A stretch of DNA of 64,000 nucleotides. Origin: Prorocentrum cordatum. Taxonomy: Eukaryota; Sar; Dinophyceae; Prorocentrales; Prorocentraceae. Position 1 is the stretch's first letter. Every line of letters starts with the position of its first letter. A program made the translations under genes and the position numbers. The notes under the pieces were generated by a model. It did no database searches and was not told where the DNA came from. It saw only the letters and a program-made list of their open reading frames with translations. The stretch spans positions 253,347-317,346 of the forward strand of contig CAUYUJ010004347.1 in assembly GCA_963575745.1 (NCBI GenBank), in the 5' to 3' direction. Positions 54,765-64,000 of the stretch are shown piece after piece.

Positions 54765-55689
54765 TTATCCTTCTTATTCCTCGTCCTCTTCTTCTTTTCG
54801 TCTTCGTCTTATTCCTCTTCCTCTGATTATTATTATTATTATCATTATTATTATTATTATGATTATTATTATTATTAGTATTAGTATTATTAATATTACT
54901 ACTATTATCATTATTATTATTATTCTTCTTCTTCTTATTATTATTTCCCCATATATGTACCTTCTTATTATTTTCTTATTCGTATTTTTCGCCCTCTTCG
55001 TTATAGCACTCATGGTTAACATTGTTTATTGTTATGCTGTATGTGGTATTGTTTGCTTGTTCTCATGATTGCTCGTCGCATTCGTATTTGTACTCGCATT
55101 CGCATTCGCATTCCTATTCGTAACAGATGTATTCCTCTATACGTATTATCAGTAGTTGTGATGTCTATGATCATGAGATCATGAGTATAATAATCTGTTT
55201 CGTATAATTCGTATCATTCTTATCACTCTTATCATTATTATTGACATTATTATTGTTAGTATCATTTTTGTTATTATTTTTCTTTTTCTTCTGCTTCTTT
55301 GTTCAACACGCTCCAAGGCCCCCGCTCGTCCGCGCCCCATGCTTTTGGCCCCAGTGCGCACCACCCCCTCTTCCTGGCCCCCCTGGGTCCGAGCAGATGG
55401 GGTTGGAGGATCGCGCCGCATCGTCGATGCATCGGCGATGCGGCCCGATGTGGAGCTCGATTTTCTCCGCGCTGGCGTCGTCGATGCATCGCCGATGTCG
55501 CCGATGCATCGGCGATGCATCGCCGATGTATCGCAGATGTGTCGGCGAGGTTGTCTTGAAAAATGTAACCAGGATCGAGGACCGAAGATAGGATCGATGA
55601 CCGAGGCGAGGATCGAGGACCGAGGTTCCAGGTTCGAATGCCTGCACTCCGATTCAAACTGATTGCGTCATGCCTTAACTCGGGCAGCT
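53336..55689. other. Insertion interior: repeats and no gene
   Basis: Contains pyrimidine DNA (53440-53585), (GAT)n at 53620-53710, (GGA)n at 53755-53795, the dispersed repeat of 20022-20120 (copy at 53945-54045), (TTC)n at 54727-54765, TTATTA at 54825-54950, ATTCGTATTC repeats at 55080-55120, GATGCATCGGCGATG repeats at 55425-55545 and GAGGATCGA repeats at 55575-55625. No coding sequence is supported, so if it is one mobile unit it is non-autonomous. Confidence 0.6.
55400..55545. repeat. GATGCATCGSCGATG palindromic repeats
   Basis: GATGCATCGGCGATGCGGC, GATGCATCGCCGATG and GATGCATCGGCGATG units, many with the self-complementary core GATGCATC. Part of this (with GGATCGCGCCGCATC) is the inverted match to 6018-6040. 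Confidence 0.85.
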
Positions 55690-55886
55690 GAGGGAAACTG
55701 AGGGTAACTAGGTGTAACTAGGTGTAACTAGGTGTAACTGGGCGTAACTAGGTGTAACTAGGTGTAACTAGGTGTAACTAGGTGTAATTGGGCGTAACTA
55801 GGTGTAACTAGGTGTAACTAGGTGTAACTAGGTGTAACTAGGTGTAACTAGGTGTAACTGGGTGTAACTGGGTGTAACTAGGTGTA
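55690..55886. repeat. Minisatellite AGGTGTAACT (10 bp), right border of insertion
   Basis: About 19 units. It begins GAGGGAAACTGAGGGTAACT, the reverse complement (one mismatch) of the unit at 53117-53335, then homogenises to AGGTGTAACT / GGGTGTAACT. Confidence 0.93.
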
Positions 55887-55899
55887 TCCGGAAGCGCTC

Positions 55900-57640
55900 T
55901 CATGGCGTTTGCTGCGACGCTCGTTGCCGGGACACTGCAAGATCCAGGTTTCAGTGGGTCAACGCCAAACGGGTCAAGGCCATCAGGGACAATGCCCGGG
56001 GCGGCAGCGGCGGCTTCGACGCCCGCAGCCGACGTCCCGATCGACAGCAACAAGCACCGCAACGTCAAGAAGGACCAAGGCCTCGACGGTGGTTCAGGAC
56101 ATCGGAGGGGCAGTGGAGACCGACAGCGACGACAGACCGATCCAGAGCGATGGGGCAAGCGGACCATCGGCGAATGGATGACACTGGATCGTCGGGACCT
56201 ACGACTGGACTGGGACAGAACGGAGGCTGCCAACGAGAAAAACGATCGCTACACGGGCAAGCCCTGCTACGGCGAGCACGACACGACACACCCTCTGGCG
56301 AGGCACGCCAACGGATACACCAGGTGAGCTACAAGTGCGTGAGATGCGAGCTGGTCATGCTGTACATCCCGAAGCACGGGGCGACGGGCAGGTACAGGCA
56401 GAAGGGAGCTCTAGGACCGACCGTGGGAAAGATAAATATCGAAGAAGTGACGAAGGAGAAGGTCACCAAGGAGAAGGCGACGTCGGAGAGAGAGAGAGAG
56501 AGAGAGAGAGAGCCAGACCAAGATCGAAGAGGTGTCTTCGGAGGACTCATTCGAGAAGGCCGGGGAATCAGAGGAGGAGGGGATGCCGTACCCGAGCACC
56601 GATCAGATGAGCAAGGCCGACATGATGTTCGACCAGATGCGCGACAGCACCAAGCGGAGGACGGCCCCACCGACTCGCAGGAAGAAGAAGGAGTCTCCCC
56701 AGGCTGGGGAGCCCGTGGGTCCTTGAGAACCGACCTAGACGTCCCCTCAGGGGACGACGACGTCGAGTACCACAAGGAGGAGATAAACCTGAAGGACTAC
56801 AGCTGGGTGCTAGAGCAGGTGACAGAAGCTGGGATGGCGACAGACCTCTACGTGAAACAGCTGATCGAGTTCTGCACGGAGGAGGACAGCCAGCTCGGGA
56901 AGGTCGCGGAGGAACGCGAGGACGCCGAGATCATCAGGATCACGCGGAAGGACGCGGATCTCAGCGCGAAACATGGACTGGGGTTGGCCAAGAACCTGGC
57001 GGCGAAAAGCCCTGGAGCCGACGTCTGGGGAAGCCTACCGTGCACAGCCGTCAGCGCGCTTCGCAGCGGTTGCATCGGCAGACAGGATGGCCAGTACTGG
57101 AAGAAGCTCGAAGCACGAAAGAAGAACCTTAAGAAGATCGTGAATCACTTCATGGAAGTGAGCAGGATTGTCAAGGACAATGGTGGGGACGTGCACTTCG
57201 AGTGGCCACGCAACTGCCATGGCTGGAAGTACTTCCCGGAGCTGATAGAGTTCTTTGGTGAGCTGGGCATGGAGAAGGTGAACTGCGACGGGTGCCAGGC
57301 CGGGGTGGTCAACACCAAGGGCGAGCCGATATACAAACCGTGGGCGCTGTGGACCAGCAGGAAGAAGCTCGCAACGGCCCTGAGTGGCAAACGCTGCCCA
57401 GATCCCCAAGGACACGGACATGCAGAATGCTGTGGGGAGGATGCTACACTGTCGGGCAGATACCCATCACGAATGGCAAGGATCATCTGGCGGAATATCG
57501 TGGAACCGCCGAAGCTGATGGGCATGATCGAGGAGCTGAGGCAGGAGGAAGCCCTGGCGAACGACAACAAGGAGATGTTCGACCATGAGGGAGCTAGAGC
57601 TGACAAGCGACGAGCAACAACAATGGAACGACTTGCCGGC
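55900..57640 (+). pseudogene. Copia pol: Zn-binding segment and methyltransferase-like domain
   Basis: After the insertion, frames resume with WGKRTIGEWMTLDRRDLRLD and, in the next frame, YKCVRCELVMLYIPKHGATG (56330-56385; CxxC, then G..GRYRQKGAL), a conserved segment before this domain in dinoflagellate copia proteins as I remember them. A (GA)13 run at 56487-56512 shifts frame to VSSEDSFEKAGESEEEG, and the original frame returns near 56725. The methyltransferase-like domain has FCTEEDSQLGKV (about 56870, SAM-loop position), an acidic second strand, DVWGSLPCTAVSAL (about 57022-57063, PC catalytic-loop motif) and VHFEWPRNCHGWKYF (about 57193-57235, in place of the ENV motif), then CDGCQAG and KPWALWTS. 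Motif order resembles C5-cytosine methyltransferases, but activity and substrate are inference. Frame breaks again near 57585-57650, with a TAG before the integrase. Confidence 0.68.
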
Positions 57641-57659
57641 GCTGAAGCAGAATTAGTTA

Positions 57660-59663
57660 ATGAAAGCAGCGATGCGGCTGCATCGGAATACTAGACATCG
57701 ACCACAGAGGGTGATGATCAGGATCCTGCGAAGACGCGGGGCTTCAGCGACGACAGTCGCAGCCGTGAAGCAGATCAAGTGCAGCTCGTGCATTGAGAAT
57801 CAGATAGCAAGACCCAGACCAGCAGCGGTAATCGAGCCAGCTCGAGATCTATGGCAGGCGGTCGGCATCGACGTGAAGGAGATCGTAGGCAACGACCAGA
57901 TCAAGCGGAAGTACCTTGTGATCGTGGACGAGGCGAGTAAGCTGACGCTGGAGGTCAAGATCTTCTCAATACCCGCCCAGGAGTCGACGAACTGCGCCGC
58001 CAAGGAGCTGCTGGATGCGTTCAGAGGACATTGGACAGATCGGCATGGGATGCCAAGCGTACTGAGGCTCGATCCGGAAGGAGCATTCGTGTCACACGAG
58101 TTCTATGACAGTATTGCAGGTGAAGGAATACAGGTGGATCCGTGTGCCACCCAGGCTCACTGGCAGAATGGCATCGCGGAGCGCGCAATCAAGACGGCGT
58201 TCGAGTGCGCCAAGGCCATGCGTCGTGATCATGGGACCGACCTGGAGGCAGCTGTACATGCGGCGGTGGAGGCACACAACGCGGTCGAGAGAGTCGATGG
58301 ATACAGTCCGAGCCAATGGGCCTTCGGACGAGACAAGAACTGGTCAGGGACTCTCAAGAAGGAGGATCACCTGGACGTCGTGAAGTGCACGAACCAGAGC
58401 TACATGGAGAACCTGTCCATGCGGGAGCTGGCATCAAAGATCATTGGCGAGCGGATTCTCAAGCAGCAGCAGACGAGAGCAGCAGCAGCACGATATCAAC
58501 GACCACAACACCTGTATCCTGGGATGCTGGTATGTGTATGGAGGTGTGGCAAGCAGGCTAAACAACCAGCACCAGCAGGACAACGACATCATGGGATTGA
58601 CAAGGGCAGATGGTTTGGACCAGGTACCATCCTCGGGGTGCAGACGACCAAGACAAGCGACGGGGCGCTCGTTCAATCCAGAGAGGCATGGGTCGTGATT
58701 GGGTCGAGGCTGTGGAGGTGTGCGCCCGAACAACTACGAGCGGCAAGTCCAAGAGAAGAAGAGATGTTCTTCGAGGAAAAGCACACGCCCTGGACATTCG
58801 TGGAAGGACTGGAGAGTCTCAACAAGGGGGAGGTGATTTCCGTGGACAAAGAGGACGCGCCGATGAATGAGGAGGCCTACGCACCGGAGACCACAGCTCG
58901 TGCACCAGAAGACGGAGACAAGGGGGACCACTGGGAAGAAGGTGAGTTCGAAGGACGACCTGCACACGTCAGAGTACATGTGCGACCGAGAGTGGCGTTG
59001 TTTACGCCAAGAGGCTTCAGATCCAAACCGGAAAAGACGACCATGGAAAGGATCACCGTGATCAGGTATGAGGACGGATCCGAGGAGACGATCAAGGACG
59101 ACAACTGGAACGTGCATGGGAAGTCTACGAGGTCAATGGGACGACGCTGGACTGGCAGGACCTACCTGTTTCCCATCACGGACAAGCCAGAGGAGATGAC
59201 GGTAGACCAGAACGCCAAGGAGGTGATCCATGAGAAGGCGAAGAAGATGGCCGTGGAGCAGGCACCGGAGACCCATGGGGACAATGGGAAAGACCAGCCG
59301 TCAATGGATGACATCGAGAGCGAGAAGGTAAAGAACGCGGAGCAGACAACGGCAGGAGGAGCAGATCTCAAAAGACGGATCGTCGAGAAGAGGAGAGTCA
59401 AGACCGACCTGTTCGAAAAGACGAAGAGGAGGGTCAGGGTGCGGACCAACTTCGGACCAGCACTGAGGAGCTACAGTGCCTTCTTCAATGACAAGATCGC
59501 GGACGGTGACCACATGGACTGGGACGAGCTCGACTGGGGGAACTTCGACGTGGCGGCGTGGGCTGCTACGGAGATCCAGGAGGACCTGGAGATCCCGACG
59601 GGGATCGACTACATCGAGGTAGCGTTCGAGGCGTGTTCGGAGTACCTGGGGGGACAGCGGTGA
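57660..59663 (+). CDS. Copia integrase with C-terminal extension
   Basis: Single open frame of about 667 codons. The HHCC zinc domain is LHRNTRH...CSSC (57680-57795). The catalytic core has Asp in GIDVKEI (about 57868), Asp in LRLDPEGAF (about 58068) and Glu in NGIAERAIK (about 58178), with exactly 35 residues between the second Asp and the Glu (D,D-35-E). The downstream segment DKGRWFGPGTILG (about 58600) with VVIGSRLWRCAPEQLR is the usual SH3-like part of copia integrases. The long acidic/basic C-terminal extension has no known domain and runs to DWDELDWGNFDVAAW and TGIDYIEVAFEACSEYLGG. The start is only the point where the frame opens; it would normally be part of the polyprotein. Catalytically it looks complete. 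Confidence 0.88.
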   Translation: MKAAMRLHRNTRHRPQRVMIRILRRRGASATTVAAVKQIKCSSCIENQIARPRPAAVIEPARDLWQAVGIDVKEIVGNDQIKRKYLVIVDEASKLTLEVKIFSIPAQESTNCAAKELLDAFRGHWTDRHGMPSVLRLDPEGAFVSHEFYDSIAGEGIQVDPCATQAHWQNGIAERAIKTAFECAKAMRRDHGTDLEAAVHAAVEAHNAVERVDGYSPSQWAFGRDKNWSGTLKKEDHLDVVKCTNQSYMENLSMRELASKIIGERILKQQQTRAAAARYQRPQHLYPGMLVCVWRCGKQAKQPAPAGQRHHGIDKGRWFGPGTILGVQTTKTSDGALVQSREAWVVIGSRLWRCAPEQLRAASPREEEMFFEEKHTPWTFVEGLESLNKGEVISVDKEDAPMNEEAYAPETTARAPEDGDKGDHWEEGEFEGRPAHVRVHVRPRVALFTPRGFRSKPEKTTMERITVIRYEDGSEETIKDDNWNVHGKSTRSMGRRWTGRTYLFPITDKPEEMTVDQNAKEVIHEKAKKMAVEQAPETHGDNGKDQPSMDDIESEKVKNAEQTTAGGADLKRRIVEKRRVKTDLFEKTKRRVRVRTNFGPALRSYSAFFNDKIADGDHMDWDELDWGNFDVAAWAATEIQEDLEIPTGIDYIEVAFEACSEYLGGQR

Positions 59664-61039
59664 GACTAAAGAAGGCAGTGCACGGACTATGTCAAGCACC
59701 AAAGTCGTGGTACGAGAGCGTGGACACCCTGATGGGGCAGCTCGGTGGACAACGATGCGTGTCGGACCCGTGCGTCTGGGTTTTCAGCGACGAGAACAAC
59801 AACGTGTTCGGGGTAGTTGGCACACACGTGGACGACTTCCTGATCGCCGGAGATGGTGGAGTTCGATGGCGAGAGATCGAGGTGAAGCTGCAGAAGGCGT
59901 TCCACTGGGCTCCATGGGAGGAAGGAAGCTTCAAGCAGACCGGACTGTCGGTCATGCAGACGGCCAGCAGCGATATCATCATACACCAGAAGGAGTTCAT
60001 CGACAACATCACCGAGATCAACATCGGACAGGAGCGTCGCAAACAACGGGACCAGAAGCTGACGGATAAGGAGATGACGACGCTTCGGGGGGCACTGGGC
60101 GAGATCCAGTGGGTGGCGACGCAGACGATGCCGAAATATCAGGCGCAGTGCTCAATATATCAGAGCAGTGGACCGACGGCGACAGTGGAGACGCTCTTCG
60201 GGATCAACAAGCTGATCAGGCAGATGAAGAACGATCACGGCTACAAGCTGAAGTTCGAGAGCTTCGAGGGAGAAGGAGTGGTCGTCGGCTGGAGTGATGC
60301 AGCCTGGGCGAATCGACCAGACGGGCTCTCGACAGGGGGATATGTGATCGGGATTGCGCCAGCGGACATCCTGAACGGCAAGCGGGCCCCAGTTGGCTGG
60401 GTTTCGCATCGCAGTGGCAAGCTACAGCGCGTGGCCAGGAGTTCGTTGGCGGCCGAGGTTCAGGCGCTGACAGTGACAGAGGACGAGCTTTTCATGGTAA
60501 GAATGACGTGGGCCGAGCTGAACGGTTTTGTTTCGGACGTGGCCGTGGGAACCGCGAGCGAGAGCAAGACGGCAAAGCTGATGCTGGAGGGCGTGAAGCA
60601 GGTGCGATCGTGCCTGTGCGTGGACGCTAAGAGCATCTACGACTGTCTGGCCATGCAGGTGCAGATGCAGAACCTGGCTGAGAAGCGGACGGCGCTCGAG
60701 CTGATGGCCTCCGAGAAGTGCATCAACGAGACAGAGTTGATTGTGCGGCGGTGCCACTCCGAGGCCAACCTGGCCGACAGCTTGACAAAGACGACAGCTA
60801 CAGGGCCCATCGACCTGTACATGAAGACGTGGAGCTGGGCACTGGTAGACGACGACGAGCAGCTCAGTGCCAAGAAGCGTAAGGAGCGCGGGATGAGCAG
60901 GTTCGAGAACAGCAAGGATATCTCTGGCCTCATCAAGATGGCATTCATGAAAGTGGGAGTGTCGTTACCAGATGCAGCAGATGGTGATGACAATGATGAC
61001 GATAACGTGATAGTGAGTGAACCTACATCCTATGGCTGA
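59640..61039 (+). pseudogene. Copia RT (C-terminal half) and RNase H
   Basis: Begins at GTAVRLKKAVHGLCQAPKSW (59655-59715), a block that normally lies downstream of RT motif A; fingers and the motif A catalytic Asp are missing. Motif C is VGTHVDDFLIAG (about 59815-59850; the copia VDD). RNase H follows in the same frame: VGWSDAAWANRP (about 60285), SSLAAEVQALT (about 60440), CVDAKSIYDCL (about 60617) and SEANLADSLTKTT (about 60758), all four acidic positions present. Stop at 61037-61039. The switch from the integrase frame falls inside 59610-59663, so the missing RT part (I estimate over 100 codons) was probably lost by deletion at that point. RT is therefore dead although RNase H looks intact. 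Confidence 0.85.
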
Positions 61040-61189
61040 CGCCGCTGTGCTGCAGTTGCCTGTCCTGTTTCCTGTCTTATGGCCTGTTCTACTGCGTGTT
61101 TTATTTTCTGAGGCGCACCAGAGCGGGTGCGGACGTTTCGAGGCTCTAAGCCGTTTCCATGGAGTAGCTGCAACTAAGATTTCTGGGGA
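61040..61189 (+). other. Copia 3' non-coding region and weak polypurine tract
   Basis: About 150 nt between the pol stop and the 3' LTR. The last bases (TTCTGGGGA) are the only candidate polypurine tract and are short. Confidence 0.5.
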
Positions 61190-61574
61190 TGCGAGCTCAA
61201 TCGTGTCCGTTTCGTTTCCGTAAGTGCGTGGCGAGTGCCATTTGCAGCTATCCGTAATCATGGTGGCTCAGGGGCCCCTTGAGCCGCCTTTTGGGCGGTC
61301 AGACACATTACTTGCTGGTTCCAGAGAGCCAGCCAGATTATCGAGATTGAATATCAGAATATTCAGACAAAGAGATTTCCCTGGGACAGATTCGAGGGCT
61401 GGCTATCTGGAGAGTACCCGGACTGCGTGCAGACCAACGCTTGCGGCGAGGAGAGATATACATCTTTGGCTTCGCGCGTGCTGAGGTAAAAGAGAGCTTG
61501 AGATCCACGGACATAGAGAGAGTTGACGACATTGTATCAACACTTATTCAGAGACACCTATCGGTGAACCTGCA
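61190..61574 (+). repeat. 3' LTR (385 bp, TG...CA)
   Basis: Starts TGCGAGCTCAATCG and ends GGTGAACCTGCA; about 95% identical by eye to the 5' LTR, with one 1-nt indel near ACAAAGAGATTT. Confidence 0.95.
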
Positions 61575-61579
61575 GGAGC
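61575..61579 (+). repeat. Target-site duplication GGAGC (right)
   Basis: Same five bases as 50017-50021, immediately after the 3' LTR. Confidence 0.9.
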
Positions 61580-63220
61580 GGGGTCCCCCTCCCAGGGGCC
61601 CTTGGCCACGCCGTCTCCCGCGGGAGCCTGTGTGGGCCGAGGCGTCTCGCCAAGCTGAGGTCGGGCCTGTCCTTCTACAGGAGGAATGCGCAAAGATAGT
61701 CGAAACATAGTCTGGGGCCGATGTTTATGATTATTATTTCTATTCCTTCATGTATTGTTTCTTCCATTTATTTTTATTTGCATTATTCGTATTATTAGTT
61801 GTGTTTTGTTCGAATTGCGTTTCTGTTCTCTTCATTTTCGTCCAGAATCCGCCTGCAGGGGGACATGCCCGACACTCTAAGCGTCTTGCCGCACCCCTGC
61901 GAGCCCTGGAGTTCGACCCCAGTGGGCTCGGACACATTCGGTCAGGCACCCACCCGACCGTCCCACGACGAAGTTCCTGGTGCTCGGTTCCTCTGGCCCT
62001 TGGTCGGTGCAGGAGAAAACTCAGGAGGAGAAAAAACACACAGAGACAATTCATCGTCGGTTCCCAGGAAAATATAGGAGGGTGAAGTCGAAAACCCAAA
62101 ACATATGGGAAATATGAGGAATCCTGTGTGTATGTGTGTGTGTCCCTGGGCCCGTTTAAATAAAAGCGAGATCGAGGAGCAGGTCGTTGAGTGTGCGGAC
62201 GACGTGGCCGACGTGCGGTCGTCCGAGTATGGCTCTGCTCTTGGACTTCCCACGCGGGCTTCTGTGCTCGCGGCCTCTAGGATTTTAGAGCCTGAGCTGT
62301 CCCGAATGCGCGATGGGCAGCGTCGCGCCGTTGAGGTCTCTGGCGGGGGGCGGGAGGCCTCAGACGGCGAGCTCTTCTGATGCTGGGCCCGCCCTTCAGG
62401 CCAGTCACCACCACCACCTCGTGCCCCCCCCCCCGTTCACCCCTTGCGCCCCTCATGGCCCATGGTTCGCCCCCCTGGCTCCTTCCTTTCCTTCCTCTTC
62501 TTTTCCCTCCCCCTCTCTCCGCCTTCACCCGTCCTGTGTCCCCTGCATCCGTCCTGCGCCCGTCGGCGGGATCTTCCATGCGCTTGCATGTACGGACCTG
62601 CTCTGCACGTGCTTTATGGTGTCCCATCCTGATCCCTCGTTCTCCACCCGGAGGATTGGATGGCAAGGTTCGGCGCAGACGGCCACATGTGCGAGCGACC
62701 TGGGCGGTACTTCCGCCAGCCGTGGACTCTGGGAAGCCAGGAGGCGGGGCGTTCGCCGCTCTAGCGCGCCTCCCCGGCCTGGCCTTCGGCCGCGATCTCG
62801 GCGAGCGCTGCTCTGCGTCCCCCTGACAAGTCGGGGCCCAGGACCGGGACAAATCGCTCCAGAGCGTCCCGGGGCTCTGTCGCACCGTCCTGGAACGCTC
62901 TGGAAAGGCCGCGGCGCCCGATACATCCTCCCAAACCGCCAGATGCTAGAGTTCCCCGACGGCTGTGTCCTGGTTCTGGCCTCGGCGTGGGAAAGGCGAG
63001 GGGGAGGAGCGCGAGGATGACAACAACAACCCTGCCGGGTCGGAGGAAATGGGAGGATTAGGATGGTACACGCGCACGCAAGAAGCCGCGCCTAGACGGT
63101 GCATCGGCAGAACATCCACATGATTCGAAGGCCAAGGACAGATGTGAAATACTGCCGCGCGAATGCAAGCGCGCCGGAACACAGACACTGAGCGTAGGTC
63201 AATGCCGGGCAACGGAAGAC
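61580..63220. other. No firm gene; exon-like frame 62160-62380
   Basis: Holds a TTATTA patch (61725-61800) and GC-rich sequence. On the plus strand 62160-62380 reads NKSEIEEQVVECADDVADV and ALGLPTRASVLAASRILEPE to a stop at 62380, with protein-like composition but no ATG near the start and no recognised family. Overlapping frames at 62380-63020 look like GC-rich noise. Confidence 0.35.
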
Positions 63221-63223
63221 AAT

Positions 63224-63989
63224 TCACTTGCGGGACAACATGCAAGGGGCACGAAGCGCCCTACGACGGTGAAGCAGAAAATGGAGCGCCCGACTGTGAA
63301 GCAGAAGACGGGCAGCGAGGCGGAGCAGGGAGGGGAAAGGGGAGGGGGAGGGGAAGGAAATCGACGAGGGAAAGAGGGCACTGAGCTTACTATGTCTGCA
63401 ATACTGTACCACAGCAGCCTCCCACTGCGCACGCGGGCTTCTCAGGAGATGCTGTAAACGATCCGGATCGCCCCCCGCCACGTTCAGGGCGCAGGCGTGC
63501 AAGTAGTGGCCCCATTGAACTCTAGGTCGTCCTCGTTTGCGGCGCATGTTCCAACTTCTCGGTAAGATCTCGCCCGCCTGGCCGTCTTGGAACAACATCT
63601 GTCTAGGCAGCGTCCACGGCTGATATCGGGCGAGTTTGCCGTAGTATTTGAGCTGCCTGTGCAATAAGGTGTTCGACAGACGTTCAACTTTACTTCTCTC
63701 TCTTTCTTACCCTTGAAATGAAGGCTGGCGGGATGTTCTGGATTTGTTGCTGACGCCGAGCCTGAAAGCCGTCGAGTTTTTCCCGATCGGCGGCAAGCAA
63801 CATGCATGGTTCAAGTCCATACAACCATTTCGAGAAAATGCAAGTTTCCAGTATGAGTACTTTTCGCTGACGATATACGTTTGCGTGGTTCCAAACAGCA
63901 CTGAGTTTTTGAAAAGCCCCTTTCGCTTCACCAATACGTCGTGTCAACTCTGTCTTGGGATTCCCGTCCGTGCTCAGGAAGCCGCCCAA
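63224..63989 (-). pseudogene. LINE C: C-terminal tail of a third LINE reverse transcriptase, cut by window end
   Basis: Upstream part (63989-63690): GGFLSTDGNPKTELTRRIGE, FQKLSAVWNHANVYRQRKV and KWLYGLEPCMLL, the standard post-palm region of LINE RTs (YLG...DG....E...RI..A...F..L...W). It ends at a stop after VRKREK; one frame over it continues KVERLSNTLLHRQLKYYGKL and RRKRGRPRVQWGHYLHAC (about 63680-63500), the usual RR.GRPR..W tail. The shift sits in a GAGAGA run at about 63697-63706. RT core and endonuclease would lie beyond 64000. Confidence 0.75.
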
Positions 63990-64000
63990 ATATACGGCGT

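Larger units (their letters stand above)
50022..61574 (+). mobile_element. Ty1/copia LTR retrotransposon with methyltransferase-like domain, decayed
   Basis: An 11.55-kb unit with two LTRs, 5-bp target duplication, tRNA primer site, and gag-PR / Zn / methyltransferase-like / IN / RT-RNase H order. Integrase before RT defines copia. gag is intact; pol is interrupted by a ~2.8-kb repeat-rich insertion (about 53110-55890), several frame changes and an RT deletion. By eye the LTRs differ at about 19 of 386 positions (95% identity), so the insertion is not very recent. Confidence 0.95.

Noticed and set aside
62380-63020. Long plus- and minus-strand frames around 62.4-63.0 kb
   Set aside because: Overlapping Pro/Ser/Arg-rich frames in GC-rich DNA with no motif on either strand.
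1-64000. tRNA, rRNA or SL RNA genes
   Set aside because: No cloverleaf, rRNA core sequence or SL donor context was seen; the two SL sequences lack GT donors.

Overview
The window looks like nuclear DNA of a dinoflagellate. The strongest evidence is two perfect copies of the 22-nt dinoflagellate spliced leader (46984-47005 on the minus strand, 47891-47912 on the plus strand). High GC, very abundant simple-sequence DNA and decayed retroelement families of dinoflagellate type agree with this. I recognise no single-copy host gene with a known function, and there is no rRNA, tRNA or CRISPR array. The species cannot be named from the window.

Layout. 1-2.0 kb: GC-rich tandem repeat and a MULE transposase in three exons (+). 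2.5-4.4 kb: a 1.6-kb CCGACT-type hexamer array running into CCT repeats, then smaller minisatellites. 7.1-16.2 kb (-): a nearly complete but decayed LINE (LINE A) with an ORF1 (RanBP2-type zinc finger, poly-Q, coiled coil) and a long ORF2 ordered RNase H, AP-endonuclease, reverse transcriptase, C2H2 finger, methyltransferase-like domain. Directly downstream lies a small derivative of the same family that kept only RNase H, the C-terminus and the 3' UTR. 17-23.6 kb: microsatellites, minisatellites and dispersed repeats. 23.6-28.9 kb (-): a second, different LINE (LINE B; endonuclease, RT, zinc motif, RNase H, zinc motif). 29-37 kb: minisatellites and purine tracts with no convincing gene. 37.2-40.1 kb: a 452-bp tandem duplication, a pair of hairpins, and a decayed transposase-like gene of a dinoflagellate repeat family (+). 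42.4-45.8 kb (-): a frame-broken gag-like or otherwise unidentified coding region with membrane-helix and zinc-ligand segments. 46.0-49.4 kb: two spliced-leader-headed retrocopies pointing away from each other, with a foldback element between them. 50.0-61.6 kb (+): a complete Ty1/copia LTR retrotransposon by boundary criteria (TG...CA LTRs of 386 and 385 bp, 5-bp target duplication GGAGC, tRNA-iMet-like primer site). It carries gag, protease, a Zn/methyltransferase-like region, integrase and RT/RNase H, but is damaged by a ~2.8-kb insertion and by loss of the RT catalytic A region. 63.2-64.0 kb (-): the tail of a third LINE, cut by the window edge.

How it fits together. Almost all coding signal is from mobile elements. 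LINE A and the copia element, which are unrelated retroelement classes, each carry their own S-adenosylmethionine methyltransferase-like domain, which suggests element-encoded DNA or RNA modification. The spliced-leader copies show that mature trans-spliced mRNAs were reverse transcribed back into this genome, presumably by LINE machinery of the kind seen here. Frames, domain borders and identities were judged by eye; no database search was run.
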